From Streptomyces dioscori (GTDB taxonomy: Bacteria > Actinomycetota > Actinomycetes > Streptomycetales > Streptomycetaceae), in the NCBI RefSeq assembly GCF_003024195.1, contig NZ_KZ679060.1:1-64000 (forward strand): a stretch of DNA of 64,000 bases, written 5' to 3'. Shown here one piece after another: positions 9,010 through 17,033 of this stretch (positions are counted from its first letter, which is position 1; each line of letters opens with the position of its first letter). The translations under genes were made by a program, and so were the position numbers. The notes under the pieces were generated by a model that saw only the letters and a program-made list of their open reading frames with translations, was not told the origin of the DNA and made no database searches.

Positions 9010-11049
9010 CTAGCTCGTCGGGAAGGTGATCTTCCAGCTGTTGATCCTGCCGACGTCCTGCGCCGCCTGGTCCTGGACCTTCAACTGCCAGGTGCCATTG
9101 GCGACTTCGGTTGAAGCGTTGACCGTGTAGGGCTCGGTGACGTTGTCCGCCGAGTCCGAGGAGCTGAAGGACTTGAGGCGGTACGTCGAGCCGTCGGGCG
9201 CCACCAGGTCGACGACCAGGTCACCGCGCCAGGTGTGGGTGATGTTCGGCGTCACGATCAAGTTGGACGGGGCGTTTCCGGCCTGGCCGGAAACAGTTAT
9301 CGAGGAGGTGACAGCGGCCCCGTTGTCCGGAATCGACACGGCGGTCGTGTTCTCGAAGGACGTGCCGCCGCCTCCGCCGCCGGGCCGGGTGCCGACGTTG
9401 ATGCCGGCCCAGGCGTTCTGCACGGCCGTGTACTCGGCGCTCGTGGTGCCGTACAGCTCACCCGCGACCGCGAGGGTGCCGGTGCGCGCCGCCGCGTAGT
9501 TGGTCGTGGTGGTGAACTTGGTGGTGAGCGCCTTGAACCAGATCAGCGCGGCCTTGTCGCGGCCGATACCGGTGACCGGCAGTCCGTCGGAGGTCGGCGA
9601 GTCGTACGCGACGCCGTTGACGGTCTTGGCACCGCTGCCCTCGCTGAGCAGGTAGAAGAAGTGGTTCGCCGGACCGGAGGAGTAGTGCACGTCCACCGAG
9701 CCGATGCCCGAGTACCAGCTGTCCTTGGACGCGCCGTCCTTGCTCGGCTTGTCCATGTAACGCAGCGGCGTGCCGTTGCCGTTGATGTCGATCTTCTCGC
9801 CGACCAGGTAGTCGCCCACGTCGGAGCTGTTGCCCGCGTAGAACTCGACGGCCGCCGCGAAGATGTCGGAGGTGGCCTCGTTCAGACCGCCCGACTCACC
9901 GCTGTAGACGAGCCCCGCGGTGTTCGCGGTCACGCCGTGCGTCATCTCGTGCGCGGCCACGTCGATCGAGGTGAGCGGCTTGGCGTTGCCCGACCCGTCG
10001 CCGTACGTCATGCAGAAGCAGGAGTCCTGCCAGAAGGCGTTGACGTAGTTGTTGCCGTAGTGGACGCGGGAGTACGCGCCCACGCCGTCCCCGCGGATAC
10101 CCGTGCGGCCCTGCACGTTCTTGTAGTAGTCCCAGGTCAGCGCGGCCCCGTAGTGGGCGTCCGCGGCGGCCGTCTCGGTGTTGGAGGCGGCGCCGTTGCC
10201 CCACACGTCGTCCGGGCCGGAGAAGAGGGTGCCGGTGCCCGACGTACCGCGGTTGAGGTTGTTGGTCTTGTGGTTCCCGCGCGTAGTGTCCGTGAGGTTG
10301 TACGTCGACCCGGACTGCGCGCTGCCGAGCGTCACCGAGCCGCTGTACTGGGTGTTGCCGGTGCCGTTCTCGACGCCCTGGTACTCGAAGAGCTTCTTGC
10401 CGGTGGCCGCGTCCGTGATGACGTGCAGCTCGTTCGGGGTACCGTCGTGCTGGAGCCCGCCGACGACCGTCTCGTACGCGAGCGTCGGCTTGCCGCCCGC
10501 CGCCCAGATCACCTTGCGCGCGCCGTCGGCCTCGGTCCTCTTCGAACCCTCCGCCGAGGCCGCCTTGAGCGCCTGCTTCTCGGCGACCGCCGGCTTCACG
10601 GCCGCGCTGGTGGTGAGCCCCGTGAGCGAGGCCCGCACGGCCCGCGTGACGCCCTCGGTCTTCCCCGACCCGGCGGTCTCGACCACCAGGTCGCCGCCGA
10701 GGACCGGGAGTCCGGCGTAGGTGCGCTCGTAGCGCGTGTGGACCGTGCCGTCCGCGTCCTTGACGACATCGCGGACGACCAGCTTCTCCTTGGCGCCCAG
10801 GCCGAGTTCCGCCGCGGTGTCCGTCTTCGCGGAGTCGGCGTCGCGGATCAGCGCGGCGCGCTGGGCGGGGGAGAGCTTGACCGCCAGGGATCCCTTGTCG
10901 AGCTTGCCCGGGGCGGGTGGGGCGTCGGCGGTCGCGGCGCCGGTCTGGACGGCCGCGGCGAGCAGGGCGGCGACGGCGACGAGCGCGCCGGCGGTCGCCT
11001 TGCGGGGGAGGGAGCGGGCTGTGGGTCTGTGGGAGGTGCGCTTCAACAC
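9010..11049 (-). CDS. Secreted M4 metalloprotease with C-terminal P-domain
   Basis: Precursor of about 679 residues. Order: basic signal peptide (LPRKATAGALVAVAALL), FTP/PepSY propeptide, M4 catalytic domain (HEMTHGVT, GGLNEATSD, VDVHYSSGPANHFF), a Gly-rich hinge, and a last ~115 residues resembling a proprotein-convertase P-domain (SIPDNGAAVTSSITVSG, THTWRGDLVVDL, NGTWQLKVQD). The P-domain is what distinguishes it from its downstream paralogue. The start is ambiguous: GTG 11049 lies only 3 nt after AAGGAG, while TTG 11046 has the better 6-nt spacing. Probably an extracellular neutral protease with C-terminal stabilising or substrate-targeting domain. It carries its own terminator. Confidence 0.94.
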   Translation of the reverse strand: MLKRTSHRPTARSLPRKATAGALVAVAALLAAAVQTGAATADAPPAPGKLDKGSLAVKLSPAQRAALIRDADSAKTDTAAELGLGAKEKLVVRDVVKDADGTVHTRYERTYAGLPVLGGDLVVETAGSGKTEGVTRAVRASLTGLTTSAAVKPAVAEKQALKAASAEGSKRTEADGARKVIWAAGGKPTLAYETVVGGLQHDGTPNELHVITDAATGKKLFEYQGVENGTGNTQYSGSVTLGSAQSGSTYNLTDTTRGNHKTNNLNRGTSGTGTLFSGPDDVWGNGAASNTETAAADAHYGAALTWDYYKNVQGRTGIRGDGVGAYSRVHYGNNYVNAFWQDSCFCMTYGDGSGNAKPLTSIDVAAHEMTHGVTANTAGLVYSGESGGLNEATSDIFAAAVEFYAGNSSDVGDYLVGEKIDINGNGTPLRYMDKPSKDGASKDSWYSGIGSVDVHYSSGPANHFFYLLSEGSGAKTVNGVAYDSPTSDGLPVTGIGRDKAALIWFKALTTKFTTTTNYAAARTGTLAVAGELYGTTSAEYTAVQNAWAGINVGTRPGGGGGGTSFENTTAVSIPDNGAAVTSSITVSGQAGNAPSNLIVTPNITHTWRGDLVVDLVAPDGSTYRLKSFSSSDSADNVTEPYTVNASTEVANGTWQLKVQDQAAQDVGRINSWKITFPTS

Positions 11050-11431
11050 GGACTCCTTCTGCGTGGCCACGAACGCGCGGCCAGGGGGGACCGGGCGGCC
11101 GGGAGCCGTCCGGGCAGAACAAGACGGAACGCAGAACCACGTGCAAGCAGAGCCGTTCACCGCCCCGCGGCAATTGCTGTGAGGCTGCTGTGAGGCGGTC
11201 GTGGGAAGAGTGGCAGGACATGGGCGCATCTGTCAGGTGCGCATCAGGAAGTTGGCCGGAAAGACTCCGTTGTCCGGACGGTCATGTTCGGTATACGGAC
11301 CAGTTGCCGCACCGCCGCACCGCCGCACCGCACGTACCGCCGTACCGCCGCTGCACCGCCGCTGCGCGGAGGTAGAGGGCAGGAGCCAGGGAACAGGGAG
11401 CAGGGGGCAGGGGTCAGGAGGCGGGCGGGGG
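11050..11431. other. Repeat-rich intergenic region upstream of second M4 protease
   Basis: About 380 nt without a gene. It should hold the protease promoter; the shared 12-mer GTTGGCCGGAAA is at 11251-11262. It also contains short-period low-complexity DNA: CCGCACCG-type repeats (about 11308-11372) and CAGGGAGCAGG-type repeats (about 11385-11412). No clear hairpin terminator for the ABC operon was found here. Confidence 0.5.
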
Positions 11432-11448
11432 TCAGGAGGCGGGCGGGG
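11413..11448. repeat. 18-bp perfect tandem duplication covering a stop codon
   Basis: GTCAGGAGGCGGGCGGGG occurs twice back to back (11413-11430 and 11431-11448). The second copy contains the end of the ABC half-transporter gene including its stop (11432-11434). The first copy would encode the same six codons plus stop, so the duplication leaves the protein unchanged. It probably arose by replication slippage. Confidence 0.9.
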
Positions 11449-13264
11449 GCTCGCCGTGCCACGAGTGCCACAGCGCCGCGTAGGCCCCGCCGGCCGCCAC
11501 GAGGCCTTCGTGGGTGCCGAGTTCGGTGAGGCGCCCCTCCTCCATCACCGCCACCCGGTCCGCGTCGTGCGCGGTGTGCAGCCGGTGCGCGATGGCGATG
11601 ACGGTGCGCCCTTCGAGCACGGCGGCCAGCGCGCGCTCCGTGTGGCGCGCGGTGGCCGGGTCGAGCAGCGCCGTGGCCTCGTCCAGGATCAGGGTGTGCG
11701 GGTCGGCCAGCACCACTCGGGCCAGGGCCAGTTGCTGGGCCCGCGAACCGTCCGCGACGGGCGCCCCTCCCGGCGGCCGGGCATGGCCGGCGCCCGGGGG
11801 ACGGCCGCCGGGGCCCAGCTCCGTGCCGAGCCCGTCCGGCAGCTCCCGGACCCAGTCGTCGGCGCCGACCGCCCCGAGCGCCGCCCACAACGCGGCGTCG
11901 TCCGCGGCCGGGTCGGCGATCAGCAGGTTGTCGCGGACCGTGCCGAGGAACACATGGTGCTCCTGGGTGACGAGCACGACCTGCCGCCGCAGCTGCTCCG
12001 GGTCCAGAGAGGCGATCGGCACCCCGCCGACCGTCACCGTGCCGGAGCCCGGCACGTCTACGCCCGCGAGCAGCCGGCTCAGGGTCGTCTTCCCGGCGCC
12101 CGACGGGCCCACGACGGCCAGCCGTTCCCCGGGCCGTACGGTCAGATCGACCCCGCGGAGCACCTCGCCGCCGCGGTCGTACGCGTACCGCACTCCCCGT
12201 ACGTCGATCAGGTCGTCCGCCGGGGCGGGGGACTTCGCCATCGGTCCCGACGACGGCCCCGACGGCGGACCCGCGGGTCCGGTGTGCTGGGCCCGGCCCA
12301 GGCCCTCCACCCGTGCGAACGAGGCGCCGCTGCTCTGCAGTTGCTCCACCCGCATCAGGATCGTGTCGAGCGGCGACTCCAGCTGGCGCAGATACAGGGC
12401 CGCCGCGACGACGGCCCCCACGCTCATCGCGCCCCGCGCGTGCAGGACACCGCCCACCATCAGGACGACGGCCACCGGCAGGACGTTCGAGATCTCCACG
12501 GCCGTGAAGAACACGGACCGCAGGTTCAGCGTGCGCATACGGGTGCGGCGGGACGCGTCGAGGGCGTCCCGGCTCGCGGTCACGCGCCGCTGCTCAAGCC
12601 CGAACGCCTCGACCGTGCGCGCGCCGGACGTGGTGGCCGAGACGATCTCGGCGACCTCCGAGGTGGCGGCCCCCTCGGCGAGATAGGCGGGCCGCGCCCG
12701 GCGCAGATACCACCGCAGGGCGAACCAGACACCGGCCTGGGCGAGCACCGCGCAGCCGCCCAGCAGCGGATCGAGCAGGAAGACCGCGCCGACGAGGAAC
12801 AGCGCCTGCACGGAGGAGATCAGCAGTTCGGGCCCCGCGTCGCGCAGGGTCGTGCCCACCGCGGCGACATCCGCGGTGCCGCGGGCCGTCAGATCGCCGG
12901 TGCCCGCCCGCTCCACCACGGACGCGGGCAGGGCCAGTGTCCGGTCGACGAACTCCTCGCGCACGCGTGCCAGCGTCCGCTCCCCGAACCGGTGCCCCAC
13001 GAACCGGGCGGCCCGCGCCAGGAGCAGCTGGGCGGGCGCGCACACCAGGATGACGAGCGCCAGCCGGTCCACGGCGGCGACCCCGGCACCGGCCCTGACC
13101 TCGTCGATGATGCGGCCGAGCAGCCACGGGCCGGCCAGACCGGCAGCGGCGGCCAGCGCGTTCAGGGCGAGCACGGCGGCGAAGGCGCGGCCGTCCGCGC
13201 GGATCAGCCGGGCCGCGGCGGCGCGTACGTCGGCCGGTCCGGCGACCGGCAACTGCGTGCTCAC
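11432..13264 (-). CDS. ABC half-exporter with degenerate signature motif (partner of the 13261-15159 gene)
   Basis: 610 residues: N-terminal six-helix exporter domain (about 30-310) and C-terminal ATPase. Walker A is canonical (GPSGAGKTT, about 388), as are Walker B (LILDEATALLD, about 525) and the H-loop (IAIAHRLHT). The signature LSGGQ is replaced by DGSRAQQ (about 506), preceded by a Pro/Gly-rich insertion. This is the complementary pattern to its neighbour, so the pair should form a heterodimer with one consensus ATP site (Walker A/B here plus LSGGQ of the partner) and one degenerate site. ATG 13264 overlaps the upstream stop by 4 nt, giving translational coupling. Last gene of a four-gene operon; the exported substrate is unknown. 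Confidence 0.9.
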   Translation of the reverse strand: MSTQLPVAGPADVRAAAARLIRADGRAFAAVLALNALAAAAGLAGPWLLGRIIDEVRAGAGVAAVDRLALVILVCAPAQLLLARAARFVGHRFGERTLARVREEFVDRTLALPASVVERAGTGDLTARGTADVAAVGTTLRDAGPELLISSVQALFLVGAVFLLDPLLGGCAVLAQAGVWFALRWYLRRARPAYLAEGAATSEVAEIVSATTSGARTVEAFGLEQRRVTASRDALDASRRTRMRTLNLRSVFFTAVEISNVLPVAVVLMVGGVLHARGAMSVGAVVAAALYLRQLESPLDTILMRVEQLQSSGASFARVEGLGRAQHTGPAGPPSGPSSGPMAKSPAPADDLIDVRGVRYAYDRGGEVLRGVDLTVRPGERLAVVGPSGAGKTTLSRLLAGVDVPGSGTVTVGGVPIASLDPEQLRRQVVLVTQEHHVFLGTVRDNLLIADPAADDAALWAALGAVGADDWVRELPDGLGTELGPGGRPPGAGHARPPGGAPVADGSRAQQLALARVVLADPHTLILDEATALLDPATARHTERALAAVLEGRTVIAIAHRLHTAHDADRVAVMEEGRLTELGTHEGLVAAGGAYAALWHSWHGEPPPAS

Positions 13265-15159
13265 CGCACGGCCCCTTCCGGCTCCTGCGCGTCGCGCCCG
13301 CCGGTCTTCCCGGCCTGCCCGCCGTCCGGATCCGTGTCGTCCGGGTCCGCGTCGCGGGCCACCAGCGCCCGGTATCCCGGTTCGCCGTCGAGGAGTTCGC
13401 GGTGTCCGCCGACGGCCGCGACCTCGCCGTCGACCAGGTAGTACACGGTGTCCACCTGGTCGAGCAGCAGCGGCGAGGTGCTGGTGACGAGGGTCGTACG
13501 GCCGGTGCGCGCCGCGCGCAGCCGGGCGGCGACCGTGGCCTCGGTGTGCGCGTCGAGCGCCGAGGTGGGCTCGACCGCGAGCAGCACCTCGGGGTCGGCG
13601 AGCAGGGCCCGCGCCAGGCGTACGCGCTGCCGCTGGCCACCGGAGAGGCTGCGGCCCTGCGCGTCCACGGCCGAGTCGAGCCCGTCGGGCAGCCCGAGCA
13701 CGATGTCGTCCGCGACGGCCGCGTGCACGGCCCTGCCGACGGCCGCGTCGTCCGTACCGGCCGGGTCCAGGCGGCCGGCCAGCAGGTCGCGCAGGGTGCC
13801 CGCGAACAGGTCGGCCTCGTTGTCGGCGACCAGGATCCGGTCCCGTATCCGCGGCAGGGCGATCGCGTCGAGCCGTACGCCGCCCCAGGTGGCCGCCGAC
13901 CCGGTGTACCGGCCGAGCCGGTCGGCCACGGCGGCGGACTCCGCCGGACGGGCGCTCACCAGGGCGGTCAGCGAGCCCGGCACCACCCGGACGCCGGACC
14001 GCGGATCGTGCAGCACGGAGGGCTCAGCGGGGGCGTCCGCGGGGATGTCCGGGGCGGGGCCGACGGGCGGGCCGTCGGCCATCAGCGGCTCCAGGGCCAG
14101 GAAGCGTACGACGCGTCGAGCGGCCACCACGCCCCGGCTGAGCTGGTAGCCGCACTCGACGAAGAACGCCACCGGGCCCACCAGGACCGCCGCATAGCCG
14201 TACACGGACACCAGTTCGCCGACGGTGAGCGAGCCCTGCGCGGCGAGCCGGGCCGCCAGCCAGGTCACCACGGCCAGGAACACCGTCGGGAGCCCCACCC
14301 CGAGCGCCTGAAGCCAGCTCGTGACGGCCCCGACCCGGTACCCCTGTTCGCGCAGCAGTTGGGAGTCCCGGCGGAAGGCGTCCGCGAACAGTCCCTTGCC
14401 GCCGAGGCCGTTGAGGACCCGCAGTCCGCCCGCGAGGTCCCCGATCCGCGCGGTCAGCGTCCCCTGCCGCTCGCGGTACTCCGTCTCCACGCCCCGCAGC
14501 CGTCCCATCAGGGGGCCGACGAGCAGGACGATCACCGGTATCCCGATCAGGACCACCACGGCCAGCGGCGGCGAGACCGACAGCAGCAGCCCGGCCACGA
14601 CGACGTACGCGGCGGCCGAGCCGACGCCGGGCCCCACGACGGTCAGGGCCCCGCTGATCGTCAGCACGTCGCCGACGCCGATCGTGACGACCTCCCCGGT
14701 CCCCGTCTGCCGGGACAGCCCGGCGCCCAGCCGGGTCGCCTGCCCCACGACGAGCTTCACCGTACGGAAGTTGGCGTCCATCCGGACCTTGGTCATCGTG
14801 CGGTGGCGCAGGAGGCCCACCACGGCGTTGAACACCCCGAGGCCCAGCAGCGCGGCGCACCAGCAGGCCAGCGCCGCCAGGTCACCCGGCTCCAGCCCGT
14901 CGTCGATCGCCCGGGACAGCAGATACGGCGTCAGCGCGATGAGCACCAGCCAGACGGTGGCCAGTACCGCGCCCGCCGCCGACCGCCCCGGCTGCCGGGT
15001 GACCAGCCACCACAGGTACCGGCCGCCGCCGCGCAGGTCGGGGACGCCGGGATCCTCGTACGCGAAGCGCTCCAGGCGGCCCAGCCGCCCGGGGGCCGAC
15101 CCGGCCGCGCTCGCCCTCCCAGGGCTCGGCCGCTCCGGGCCGACCCGCCTCAGGGTCAC
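13261..15159 (-). CDS. ABC half-exporter with degenerate Walker A/B and H-loop
   Basis: 632 residues: transmembrane domain (about 60-330) and C-terminal ATPase. Walker A is lost (LVSARPAESAAV, about 396-410, instead of GxxGxGKT). Walker B reads LLAVEPTSALD (about 528), with Val in place of the Mg-binding Asp. The H-loop His is replaced (TSTSP, about 558). The signature is perfect (LSGGQRQR, about 503). Such a subunit cannot make a consensus site with its own Walker motifs but can complete the partner's. GTG 15159 overlaps the preceding stop (GTGA) and its own stop overlaps the next start (ATGA). Functionally it should be the non-catalytic half of a heterodimeric exporter. Confidence 0.9.
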   Translation of the reverse strand: MTLRRVGPERPSPGRASAAGSAPGRLGRLERFAYEDPGVPDLRGGGRYLWWLVTRQPGRSAAGAVLATVWLVLIALTPYLLSRAIDDGLEPGDLAALACWCAALLGLGVFNAVVGLLRHRTMTKVRMDANFRTVKLVVGQATRLGAGLSRQTGTGEVVTIGVGDVLTISGALTVVGPGVGSAAAYVVVAGLLLSVSPPLAVVVLIGIPVIVLLVGPLMGRLRGVETEYRERQGTLTARIGDLAGGLRVLNGLGGKGLFADAFRRDSQLLREQGYRVGAVTSWLQALGVGLPTVFLAVVTWLAARLAAQGSLTVGELVSVYGYAAVLVGPVAFFVECGYQLSRGVVAARRVVRFLALEPLMADGPPVGPAPDIPADAPAEPSVLHDPRSGVRVVPGSLTALVSARPAESAAVADRLGRYTGSAATWGGVRLDAIALPRIRDRILVADNEADLFAGTLRDLLAGRLDPAGTDDAAVGRAVHAAVADDIVLGLPDGLDSAVDAQGRSLSGGQRQRVRLARALLADPEVLLAVEPTSALDAHTEATVAARLRAARTGRTTLVTSTSPLLLDQVDTVYYLVDGEVAAVGGHRELLDGEPGYRALVARDADPDDTDPDGGQAGKTGGRDAQEPEGAVR

Positions 15160-17033
15160 TCGGCGTGCTCCTGCACGAGGCTGTCCCGCCAGGCCCGGTG
15201 CAGGTCCGCGAACCGGCCCGTGTCCGTGACGAGGCGGTCGGGGCTGCCGTCCTCGACGATGCGGCCGTGCTCCATGACGAGGACCCGGTCGGCGATCTCG
15301 ACCGTCGACAGGCGGTGGGCGATGACCACCGCCGTACGGCCGCGCAGGACCGTGTGCATGGCACGCTGGACGGCCCGTTCGCCCGGTACGTCCAGCGAAC
15401 TGGTGGCCTCGTCGAGGATCAGGACCGCCGGGTCGGCGAGCAACGCCCGCGCGAACGCCACCAGTTGGCGCTGACCGGCCGAGATGCGCCCGCCCCTCTT
15501 GCGTACGTCCGTGTCGTAGCCGTCGGGCAGGGAGCTGATGAAGTCGTGGGCGCCGATGGCCTTCGCGGCCCGCTCGATGTCCTCGCGGGAGGCGTCGGGG
15601 CGCCCGATGGCGATGTTCTCGGCGACCGTGCCGGAGAACAGGAACGCCTCCTGCGTCACCATCACCACCCCGCGCCGCAGTTCGGGCACGGACAGCTCGC
15701 GCAGATCCACGCCGTCGAGGAGGACGCGGCCGGTCGTGGGGTCGTAGAAGCGCGCCAGGAGCTTGGCGAGCGTCGACTTGCCCGCGCCCGTGGAGCCGAC
15801 CACGGCGACGGTCTGGCCCGCCGGGAGCGTCAGCGAGAAGGACGGCAGCACCTCGCCGCCCGTCCGGTACGCGAACCGCACGTCGTCGAACACGACCTCG
15901 CGGCCCGGCAGTTCGGAGGTGAGCGCGGGCAGCTCACGCGGCTGCGCCGGCTCCGGCACCGACGGGACCTGCGCCAGCAGACCCGCGATCTTCTCCATCG
16001 AGGCCGCCGCCGACTGGTACGAGTTCAGGAACATGCCGAGCCGGTCGATCGGGTCGTACAGGCGCCGCAGATAGAGCACCGCGGCGGCCAGCACGCCCAG
16101 CGCGAGCGACCCGGACGCCACCCGGTACGCGCCCCACAGCACGATCCCCGCGACCGCCGTGTTGGCGACCAGCCGGGAGCCGACGACATAGCGGGCCATC
16201 TCCAGGATGGCGTCGCCGTTGACGCGCTCGTGGCGGCTGTTGAGCGCGTGGAAGGCCGAGTCGTTGACGGCCTCGCGGCGGAAGGCGCGCACCGGCCTGA
16301 TGCCGTTCATCGTCTCCGCGAACTTCACGATCACCGCGGCGATCGCGGTCGAGCGGACGGCGAAGATCCGCCCGGCGCGGCGCCGGTAGAGCCGGATGAG
16401 CAGGTACAGCGGCACGAACGAGGCGACCGCGACCGCGCCGAGCCCCAGGTCCAGCCAGAGCAGCATCGTGGAGATGTAGACGAACGACAGGATGACGGTG
16501 ACGAGTTCCTGGAGGCCCTCGCTGAGCAGTTCGCGCAGCGACTCGACGTCCGTCGTGGAGCGGGAGATGAGCCGGCCCGAGGTGTAGCGCTCGTGGAAGT
16601 CGACGCTGAGCGCCTGCGCGTGCCGGAAGATCCTGCCGCGCAGGTCCAGCAGGACGTCCTGGTTGACCCGGGCCGAGGTGCGCACGAAGCCGTACTGGAG
16701 GGCGCCGGCCGCCACCGAACACAGCGCGTACGCGGCGGCCACCGCGATCAGCGGGCCGTGGTCGTCGGCGCGGAAGGCCGGTACGGCGCGGTCGATCGCG
16801 TACGCCACGAGCATCGGGCCCGCCTGCACCGCCGCCTGCTGGAGCAGCAGGAGGACCGCCGCGAGGACGACACGGGCCCTCATGGGCGCGAGCAGGGAAC
16901 GCAGGAGGGTGGCCGTGGCGCGCGGGGGAGCGGGCAGGGCGTCACGGTCGAAGGGATCGCCGTCCTTGGGCGGCGGGTCCGCCGGCCGGTCTCTGCTGTC
17001 GTCTGTCGGCGCGGTGGTCGTGGGCGCCGTCAT
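15156..17033 (-). CDS. ABC half-exporter, consensus ATPase (partner of the 17030-18910 gene)
   Basis: 625 residues. The N-terminal 45 residues are Pro/Asp-rich and cytosolic, followed by the exporter transmembrane domain (about 55-340) and an ATPase with canonical Walker A (GSTGAGKST, about 416), Walker B (LILDEATSSLD) and H-loop (IAHRLST). The signature is slightly altered (ISAGQRQ, about 517). Together with the upstream gene it makes a heterodimer in which the Walker site of this subunit and the LSGGQ of the partner form the catalytic site. ATGA overlap with the upstream gene and GTGA overlap with the downstream one. Substrate unknown; lipid, peptide or drug export are all possible. Confidence 0.92.
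   Translation of the reverse strand: MTAPTTTAPTDDSRDRPADPPPKDGDPFDRDALPAPPRATATLLRSLLAPMRARVVLAAVLLLLQQAAVQAGPMLVAYAIDRAVPAFRADDHGPLIAVAAAYALCSVAAGALQYGFVRTSARVNQDVLLDLRGRIFRHAQALSVDFHERYTSGRLISRSTTDVESLRELLSEGLQELVTVILSFVYISTMLLWLDLGLGAVAVASFVPLYLLIRLYRRRAGRIFAVRSTAIAAVIVKFAETMNGIRPVRAFRREAVNDSAFHALNSRHERVNGDAILEMARYVVGSRLVANTAVAGIVLWGAYRVASGSLALGVLAAAVLYLRRLYDPIDRLGMFLNSYQSAAASMEKIAGLLAQVPSVPEPAQPRELPALTSELPGREVVFDDVRFAYRTGGEVLPSFSLTLPAGQTVAVVGSTGAGKSTLAKLLARFYDPTTGRVLLDGVDLRELSVPELRRGVVMVTQEAFLFSGTVAENIAIGRPDASREDIERAAKAIGAHDFISSLPDGYDTDVRKRGGRISAGQRQLVAFARALLADPAVLILDEATSSLDVPGERAVQRAMHTVLRGRTAVVIAHRLSTVEIADRVLVMEHGRIVEDGSPDRLVTDTGRFADLHRAWRDSLVQEHAE

Noticed and set aside
11300..11412. 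CCGCACCG and CAGGG repeats considered as a CRISPR or iteron array
   Set aside because: No conserved repeat-spacer structure, very short period and simple composition; it looks like low-complexity slippage DNA.
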